The position numbers and the translations under genes are program-made. From contig CAMFRR010000041.1 of NCBI GenBank assembly GCA_945982095.1, forward strand, positions 1 to 7,054: 7,054 bases of DNA, in the 5' to 3' direction. Positions 1-5,764 of this stretch are shown piece after piece. The notes below the pieces were generated by a model, which saw only the letters and a list, made by a program, of their open reading frames with translations, was not told where the DNA came from and did not search any database. How positions within the stretch are numbered: the stretch's first letter is position 1; every line of letters starts with the position of its first letter. Origin of the DNA: an uncultured Bacteroidales bacterium. Lineage in GTDB: Bacteria; Bacteroidota; Bacteroidia; Bacteroidales; UBA932.

Positions 1-55
1 TTGCTTATGTCCGTGAGTATGGTGGCTCTTGGAGATACGGTTATGGTAGGAACAG
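1..55. repeat. 55-base direct repeat, copy 1, at the window edge
   Basis: These bases match positions 345-399 exactly. The match stops at base 56 (g here, c at position 400). The copy begins at the first base of the window, so its left limit is unknown. It carries the stop codon (TTA at 41-43 on the plus strand) that ends the lipoprotein frame. Its position at the very end and its length suggest a shared assembler k-mer at a contig terminus. Confidence 0.95.
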
Positions 56-961
56 GTCTCCAGGATATGCAGCCTCTCCCACTATTTCACCTGTAGCCTT
101 GTCACAAAGCTTGAACTTGAAGTTCCTGTCATGGATTACGAGGTAGTTCTTGGTAACTGCCATGCCACGTACGTCCAGAGTTCCGGCAATGCCGAGTTCG
201 TCAGCAGTGCGGGTATACTGTTTTTTGACATAACCGAAGCCGTAGTCGAGCATCACAGGTTCAGTCTGGACTATGGTCCAGTCCACAACTGTTCCGTCCT
301 GAGCCTTGACCTGTATCTTCACATCCTTCGAGAAGTCCATAGGCTTGCTTATGTCCGTGAGTATGGTGGCTCTTGGAGATACGGTTATGGTAGGAACAGC
401 TGGTGTTGCTGCAATCACTTCAAAAAGATCGGGAGTTGGAACCAGATAGTTCACAATATGGGTCTCAGGATTGCTGATGCCTGTGAAAGTGGTCTCGCCT
501 ATAGTGAAGGAGAAAGCTGTGATTTCGGCGGCTGAACTCTTCTTGAGGCGGGCCTCAAGTGTATAATCCTTGGTCGCGCCGTTTGCGGCAGTAACAGTTA
601 TGTCCATTGGCTGGGTCATATCTTTCAAGCCGCCGAGGGCCGGAGTCACAATGGCGCTGATAGGAAGACTGCCTATAAGATATACCTTTGAGATGTCGGA
701 CACCTCGTCCATGTCGTCAGAAAGGTTATAAGGAACGTCGAATGTCACCTTGCCGGCAGCATGGTCAATCTTGCCTTCGACAGCCTGATAAACAAGCTTT
801 GTCTTGTCGGGCTGAGGTACGCGGACATTCATTTGGATTTTCTGCAGCTCACAGTTTGCGCTGTGCTCGGGGTACTCGACCTCGGCACATGAAGATGCAA
901 GGAGAGTGAGCGCGGAGATGGCAAGGCCGCTGATTGCCTTGAATATGTTTGCAGTTTTCAT
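41..961 (-). CDS. Surface lipoprotein with tandem DUF5018-like domains, C-terminus cut by an apparent assembly join
   Basis: The protein as read has 306 residues. ATG at 961 is chosen because it gives a compact signal peptide (MKTANIFKAISGLAISALTL) and a lipobox ASSC with Cys 25. The in-frame ATG at 985 adds eight residues before the signal peptide and overlaps the SusD gene. Residues after the Cys are acidic (AEVEYPE), consistent with surface export of Bacteroidota lipoproteins. Two related Ig-like units follow, about 37-138 and 143-233. Each ends in a matching block: TQPMDITVTAANGATKDYTL in the first, and SKPMDFSKDVKIQVKAQDG then TVVDWTIV in the second. This resembles DUF5018-type domains. 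Residues about 234-302 (for example DVRGMAVTKNYLVIHDRNF, then TGEIVGEAAYPGD) look like the start of a further beta-rich, perhaps propeller-like, domain. The last four residues (LFLP) and the stop come from a 55-base copied segment read in a different frame, so the true C-terminus is missing. Its place after SusD suggests a SusE/F-like accessory binding role, which is an inference. Confidence 0.75.
   Translation of the reverse strand: MKTANIFKAISGLAISALTLLASSCAEVEYPEHSANCELQKIQMNVRVPQPDKTKLVYQAVEGKIDHAAGKVTFDVPYNLSDDMDEVSDISKVYLIGSLPISAIVTPALGGLKDMTQPMDITVTAANGATKDYTLEARLKKSSAAEITAFSFTIGETTFTGISNPETHIVNYLVPTPDLFEVIAATPAVPTITVSPRATILTDISKPMDFSKDVKIQVKAQDGTVVDWTIVQTEPVMLDYGFGYVKKQYTRTADELGIAGTLDVRGMAVTKNYLVIHDRNFKFKLCDKATGEIVGEAAYPGDLFLP
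345..399. repeat. 55-base direct repeat, copy 2, inside the lipoprotein gene
   Basis: This is identical to bases 1-55, in the same orientation, offset by 344 bases. Here it encodes, in the normal frame of the lipoprotein gene, a strand-turn segment of the second DUF5018-like domain (VPTITVSPRATILTDIS), which fits the domain pattern. This is therefore the native copy, and the edge copy is the out-of-place one. Confidence 0.95.
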
Positions 962-975
962 AATGTTCCGTCTGA

Positions 976-2616
976 TTATTTCCATGCGTCAAGCTGTTGG
1001 CACAGAGGATTGTTTGTAATTTCAGAATCAGGGATAGGAAGGCTGTAGTACTTCTGAGGGAAAATACGGTTCTGGCCTGCATCACAAGACTCCAGTTCGA
1101 ATGTCGTACCTGTTGCGGTCTTGTTGATCTTGATGCCGTGGAACTGTACTGAAGCAAGTTTGCTTTGGGCATCGCCCCAACGTTTGAGGTCCCAATAATG
1201 GAAGCCCTCGAACGCAAGCTCTATCTCACGTTCATGCTTGATGTGTTCCATGGCCTGAGCAGCGTTGCCGGCAGAAACTTCAGGCAGGTTCACACGTGCC
1301 CTTATGGCATTAACCTGATCCATTGCAAGTTTCACGTTAGGAGTTTTGCAGTAGAGCAGAGCCTCAGCATAGTTGAGCAGGACTTCAGCATAACGTATCA
1401 TCACGTAGCTCTGGGTGCTCTTCGAAGTGGTGATGGCAGTATTTGTCTCATCCAGCATTTTGCGCATATAATAGCCAGTAACTGTGGTCTTTGGCACACC
1501 GGTGGCACCATAGGTGGCATAACCGTCCTTACCTCCGACAAAAGTTTCAATCTTTCTGCCTTTCCAGCTTGCTCCGTTGTAGAGCACTGATGCATGGAAG
1601 CGTGGCTCAAGAGATTCATATACTGCAGTCAGATCAGTATCGGCAGGAAGACTCTGCCAGTCCACATAGCCGCCATCCTTCTTCTCGTAGTGGGACACCA
1701 TCTCCTGTGTAGGAGCAGGACACCAAGCCTGGGCATTGGCATCGTCACCTGAAGGGCAGTTGATGCTGTCGTAAGAGTGGCAATAGTTTTCGTTGAGGTA
1801 GTCAACCTGGAAAATGGTCTCTACGCTACGTTTGCCGGCTTTCTGTTTGAAGATATTGGCATAGTCTGGATCAAGACTGTATCCTATCTTGATGACATTT
1901 TCGCAGGCTTCTTTGGCCGCATCGTAATCCTTGGCATAGAGCATTGCCCTTGAGAGCAGGGCTGCAGCAGTAGCCTTGTCTACACGTCCGTCAGTCCTCT
2001 TGTCAGCTGTCAGATGCTCGTAGGCGAACTGCAGGTCTTCCTTAACGAAGTTCCAGCACTCAGCCTCGCTGCTTGTGGCTTTTGCGCTGTTCTGCCAGTC
2101 GCCCAGACCGTCATATATGATGACCTGTTTGTGGGCGCGGGTCAGCATGTAATAGAGATAGCCTCTGAAGAAGCGCACCTCTGCCTTGTATGCATCCTTT
2201 TCCTCTTCTGTGAGTATCTTGCAGCTGTTGTCGATTCCGTCAAGGAACTCGTTTATCTTACGTATCCTTACATAACAGTCGCTCCAATACGAAAGCACAT
2301 TTGAAGAAGGGGTAATCTGATTTTCGATGAAGAGTATAAGGTTAGGGGTTCCGTAACCTGCAACATCGCTGGAGTATTTGAGCATCCATGTGAGGCCGTC
2401 CGTACTGAAGCCTTTTGTGCCGAAGCAGCGGCTGCCGAACTCGCCATAGACCTCTGCAGTCGAGTAGAAGCCCAGTATGGTGCTCTCAATATTGTTTTTG
2501 TTTGCCCAGATAGTAGCATCGCTGTATCTGTCCGTCGGGGTGAGGTCCATGACATTGCATGCACCGAGTCCAAGCAGGGCGGCAAGTCCTATTGTAAGTT
2601 TTTTAATCGTTTTCAT
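976..2616 (-). CDS. SusD/RagB-family surface nutrient-binding lipoprotein
   Basis: This is a complete 546-residue protein that acts as the lid and binding partner of the adjacent SusC on the cell surface. The signal peptide ends in a lipobox LGAC with the lipidated Cys at 20, followed by NVMDLTPTD, the usual SusD N-terminus. The N-terminal SusD-like region contains tetratricopeptide-like helices, for example AEVRFFRGYLYYML (145-158) and ATAAALLSRAMLYAKDYDAA (215-234). The C-terminal SusD/RagB domain shows MIRYAEVLLNYAEALL (406-421), VNAIRARVNLP (435-445), HEREIELAFEGFHYWDLKRWG (461-481, charge-rich helix and FhYwDLkRW motif) and the terminal LPIPDSEITNNP (526-537). The start is ATG at 2616, four bases after the SusC stop, so the two are probably translationally coupled. 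The protein has 12 cysteines including the lipidated one, many for this family, while its SusC partner has only one. The ligand cannot be inferred from sequence. Confidence 0.96.
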   Translation of the reverse strand: MKTIKKLTIGLAALLGLGACNVMDLTPTDRYSDATIWANKNNIESTILGFYSTAEVYGEFGSRCFGTKGFSTDGLTWMLKYSSDVAGYGTPNLILFIENQITPSSNVLSYWSDCYVRIRKINEFLDGIDNSCKILTEEEKDAYKAEVRFFRGYLYYMLTRAHKQVIIYDGLGDWQNSAKATSSEAECWNFVKEDLQFAYEHLTADKRTDGRVDKATAAALLSRAMLYAKDYDAAKEACENVIKIGYSLDPDYANIFKQKAGKRSVETIFQVDYLNENYCHSYDSINCPSGDDANAQAWCPAPTQEMVSHYEKKDGGYVDWQSLPADTDLTAVYESLEPRFHASVLYNGASWKGRKIETFVGGKDGYATYGATGVPKTTVTGYYMRKMLDETNTAITTSKSTQSYVMIRYAEVLLNYAEALLYCKTPNVKLAMDQVNAIRARVNLPEVSAGNAAQAMEHIKHEREIELAFEGFHYWDLKRWGDAQSKLASVQFHGIKINKTATGTTFELESCDAGQNRIFPQKYYSLPIPDSEITNNPLCQQLDAWK

Positions 2617-2620
2617 CGCA

Positions 2621-5600
2621 TTAGAATGTCAAGCTGATACCAAATGAGAATACTCGCTGCTGAGGATAGTAGCCGTTGTTCACGGTTGGAGCCTCAGGAT
2701 CAAGACCATATTTGTTGAGGGCAGAGATTACGAAGAGGTTGTTGCCTGAGAAATAAAGCCTGAGGTTCTCTATCTTTGCCTTCCTTGTGATCTTGGCAGG
2801 TACCGTCACACCGAACTGGAGGTTCTTGAGACGTATATAGTCACACTTGCGTAGCCAGAATGTAGAAGATACTGCATTCTGATTGATTGAGGTGCGGGTA
2901 GTGAGTCGTGGGAATTCGGCGTTTGTGTTCTCCGGAGTCCAGCTGTTCTCAACGAGGAAGTAAGGGGTGTTGCCGTCAGCCGCAAAAGGCTTGGTGAAGT
3001 TTGTTGTAGCCTGAACGCCCGAACCGTAATAACCCTGGAGGGCTATCTCATAGTCTGCAGCGCCCTGGAAGAACATCGAGAGGTCAAACCAGAGATAGCG
3101 TGCGCTGAGATTGATGCCGTAGTTCCATTTAGGGGTCGTGCCTGCGCTGATTACTGTCACATCGTTCACGAGGTCAATTACGCCGTCACCGTTGAGGTCT
3201 TTATACTTGATGTCGCCCACCTTTGCATCGCCCCTGTATTTAGGGCTGTTGGCAAGATCCTCTTCATCCTCATACAGGCCATCGGCAACCATACCTATGA
3301 TTGAACCTACAGGATGGCCCACGAGTTTGGAGTAGTCAGGAATATTGACAGCATCGTTATACTGGAGTATACGGCTGCGGTTGTGTGAGACATTGAACGA
3401 AATATCGTAAGAAAAATCCTTGTTCACAGTATTCCTGTGTCCCAGTACGAGCTCGAAACCGCGGTTGTCCACCTTACCCTTGTTGATGATTGAAGGATAG
3501 TTGCCGCCCAAAGATGGAGGCATGGAAGCGCTGAGGCTCTGGAGAATGTCCCATGAATATTTATAGTACCAGTCGAACTCTCCATAGAGCTTGCCGCCCC
3601 AAAGAGAAAAGTCAAGGCCCACGTCATATGTACGCTGTTTTTCCCAAGAGATGTCATAGCTTGGAACGCTGCCTGTCACCAGGGCGTTAAGCAGCTCGCC
3701 TCCGATTACATATGCATTCTTGTTCAGAGATATTGAGCGCATGTAGAGCCAATCGCTGATCCTGTCGTTACCTGTCATACCGAAAGAGGCACGCAGTTTG
3801 AGTGATGACAGCCAGTTCTTGGAAGCGGCCATGAAAGGCTCTTCGGAAAGTCTCCAGCCAAGAGACACTGCAGGAAAATAGCCCCAACGGTTCTTCTTGG
3901 CAAATTTCACGGAAGCATCGGCACGGACCATGGCCTCGATGATGTAGCGGTTGTCATAGCTGTAGCCCAGACGGCCTACTATACCGGCGCGTGAGAAGAG
4001 CTGCTTGGTTCCTTTAACGCTGCCCGGAACAATCTCTTCATCAGAACCCATGTTGAGCTCCGGAATGTCGGTAAGGTCGAAATTCATCTTGCCTGCCGAG
4101 AGGTTGGAAGTCCAGGTCTGGAGCTGGTCATAAACTACCTGAGCGCGTACATAGTGCTTGCCGAAGGTATTCTCATACTGGATGGATGGCTGTATGGCCA
4201 GTTTCTCTATATCCACTGTAGACTCAGTAAGTACAGAACGCTGCTGAGCCGAGTTGAGTACGGTGTTGTACTCTCCGTTGGCATATTTGCTCAGTTCGAA
4301 AGGAAGTTTCCATACTTTTGACCTGGTGTTTTTGTAGTCATAACCCAGGAGCAGATAAGCTGTGAGGCCTTTGACCTGAGGAATGCTGATGTCGAAACGG
4401 GCCGAAGTGCTGAGCCACATGTTCCTGCTCTTGTTGTATCCGCTCTCTTCAAGGGCTGCAACAGGGTTGTAGTTGCCTTTGAGAGTGGTAGGCACAGAAT
4501 ATTGGTCGCCATACTTAACAGGGTAAATTGGCTTGGCGAGAGTTGCCTGCCAGAATACCGAAGTCGAAGAACCGCTGTTGCCTTCAGAAACGTCTGATGC
4601 AGGACGGTCAGTCTGGGTGCGGTAGCCGGACATGTTTACCTGGAGTTTCAGCCAGTCTGTGATGCGGAAATCAAGGTTGGACCTGAGATAGAACTTGTCA
4701 TAGTTGATATTGCGTACAATACCTTCGTTCTTGGTGTAGCCCGTGCTCACGAAATACTTGATGTTCTTCGTGCCGCCTGTGGTGTTGAGGTCATAATTTT
4801 GGGTAATGCCTTTACCGCTGAACACCTCTCCGAACCAGTCAGCCTGTCCGTATCCGTTCTCACCGTTTTTGATTTGGGCGATAATCTCGTCTGTATAAAT
4901 AGGAGCGAGACCGTCCAGTTCCCTTGCCTTGTTGTGCCAAGACACATAATCAATGGCGTTGAGGAATTCTGGGAACTGGGTGTTGCGTGAGATGTTGACA
5001 GAAGCCTTGAGGGTAATCTGAGGCTTGGACTCTGTTCCGTGCTTGGTGGTTATGAGCACTACGCCGCTGCCGCCTTGCACACCATAAACTGCAGCAGATG
5101 CCGCATCCTTGAGCACTGTGATGCTTTCAATCTCATCAGGACTGAGTGTGTCAATCATATCGCGCTGAACACCGTCCACAATGTATAGAGGGGTGTTGCC
5201 TCCGCCTGAGGTGGTGCTGTTGCCGCGGACCACCATAGTTGAGCCTTCACCCGGCATACCGGAATTCTGCACCGCGATAAGGCCAGGAAGCCTGCCTGCA
5301 AGCATGTTGGACACATTGTCGTTTGGAAGGGACTCCAGTTTGCGGCCATCCATTGCGGCAACAGAACCTGTGATGTTGCCCTTCTTCATGGTACCGTAGC
5401 CCACTACAACCACTTCTTCGAGTTCCAGGTCAGCTGTCTTAAGGACCACATTCAAAGGAGCATTGCCCTTGGCTACAATCTGAACAGGCTGCATGCCGAT
5501 GAAATCGAAGGCCAGAACGTCTCCTTCGGCTGCATTGATGATAAAGTCTCCATCCAGGTTGGTAACGGCTGTCTTGTTCGTTCCCGGAACCTGTATGGCC

Positions 5601-5752
5601 ACACCGACCAGAGGTTCACCGGACTCGTCCGTCACCTTTCCATGGAAATTCTTTTGCGCATAAGAGGCAAAAGGCAGAGAGACCAAGAGCACAGCGGCAA
5701 CCCAAATCCGCTTGAGGCCGCTCATTGTCTTTTTGTTGGAAATAGTCTCCAT
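2621..5752 (-). CDS. SusC/RagA-family TonB-dependent outer-membrane transporter
   Basis: This is a complete 1043-residue protein, a normal SusC length, which imports glycans or other large ligands across the outer membrane with TonB energy. A signal peptide with a hydrophobic core at residues 16-29 ends near ASYA/Q (about residue 32). A carboxypeptidase-D-like regulatory domain follows (about 35-105: HGKVTDESGEPLVGVAIQVPG), then a TonB-box-like stretch (EEVVVVGYGTMKKG, 112-124). The plug (about 125-238) carries the SusC signature PLYIVDGVQ and SPDEIESITVLKDAASAAVYG. The remainder is the beta barrel, ending in SFGISLTF with a terminal Phe as expected for BAM-inserted proteins. A DLNGDGVID loop (852-860) resembles a calcium-binding loop common in this family. 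There is no N-terminal STN domain, so it is unlikely to signal through an ECF sigma/anti-sigma pair. ATG at 5752 is used; ATG at 5725 (a 23-residue signal peptide) is an alternative, and neither has a clear Shine-Dalgarno sequence. It pairs with the SusD gene 4 bases downstream. Confidence 0.96.
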   Translation of the reverse strand: METISNKKTMSGLKRIWVAAVLLVSLPFASYAQKNFHGKVTDESGEPLVGVAIQVPGTNKTAVTNLDGDFIINAAEGDVLAFDFIGMQPVQIVAKGNAPLNVVLKTADLELEEVVVVGYGTMKKGNITGSVAAMDGRKLESLPNDNVSNMLAGRLPGLIAVQNSGMPGEGSTMVVRGNSTTSGGGNTPLYIVDGVQRDMIDTLSPDEIESITVLKDAASAAVYGVQGGSGVVLITTKHGTESKPQITLKASVNISRNTQFPEFLNAIDYVSWHNKARELDGLAPIYTDEIIAQIKNGENGYGQADWFGEVFSGKGITQNYDLNTTGGTKNIKYFVSTGYTKNEGIVRNINYDKFYLRSNLDFRITDWLKLQVNMSGYRTQTDRPASDVSEGNSGSSTSVFWQATLAKPIYPVKYGDQYSVPTTLKGNYNPVAALEESGYNKSRNMWLSTSARFDISIPQVKGLTAYLLLGYDYKNTRSKVWKLPFELSKYANGEYNTVLNSAQQRSVLTESTVDIEKLAIQPSIQYENTFGKHYVRAQVVYDQLQTWTSNLSAGKMNFDLTDIPELNMGSDEEIVPGSVKGTKQLFSRAGIVGRLGYSYDNRYIIEAMVRADASVKFAKKNRWGYFPAVSLGWRLSEEPFMAASKNWLSSLKLRASFGMTGNDRISDWLYMRSISLNKNAYVIGGELLNALVTGSVPSYDISWEKQRTYDVGLDFSLWGGKLYGEFDWYYKYSWDILQSLSASMPPSLGGNYPSIINKGKVDNRGFELVLGHRNTVNKDFSYDISFNVSHNRSRILQYNDAVNIPDYSKLVGHPVGSIIGMVADGLYEDEEDLANSPKYRGDAKVGDIKYKDLNGDGVIDLVNDVTVISAGTTPKWNYGINLSARYLWFDLSMFFQGAADYEIALQGYYGSGVQATTNFTKPFAADGNTPYFLVENSWTPENTNAEFPRLTTRTSINQNAVSSTFWLRKCDYIRLKNLQFGVTVPAKITRKAKIENLRLYFSGNNLFVISALNKYGLDPEAPTVNNGYYPQQRVFSFGISLTF

Positions 5753-5764
5753 AAGGGTATGATA

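Noticed and set aside
1..399. Biological phase-variation or recombination site built on the 55-base repeat
   Set aside because: There are no inverted repeats or recombinase gene in view, the copy starts at the window edge, and its length matches a common assembler k-mer; an assembly artefact is simpler.
131..535. A 134-codon plus-strand open frame opposite the lipoprotein gene
   Set aside because: It is low in recognisable features and covered by the DUF5018-like coding frame, which has a signal peptide and domain repeats.
959..985. ATG at 985 as the lipoprotein start
   Set aside because: It would overlap the SusD gene by 10 bases and put eight extra residues before a complete signal peptide; ATG at 961 gives the better fit.
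849..1217. A minus-strand open frame bridging the SusD end and the lipoprotein start
   Set aside because: It overlaps two well-supported genes in another frame and has no signal or domain of its own.
3174..3200. DLNGDGVID loop in SusC as an unusual EF-hand insertion
   Set aside because: Similar D.NGDG loops are common in SusC-family transporters, so this is ordinary for the family.
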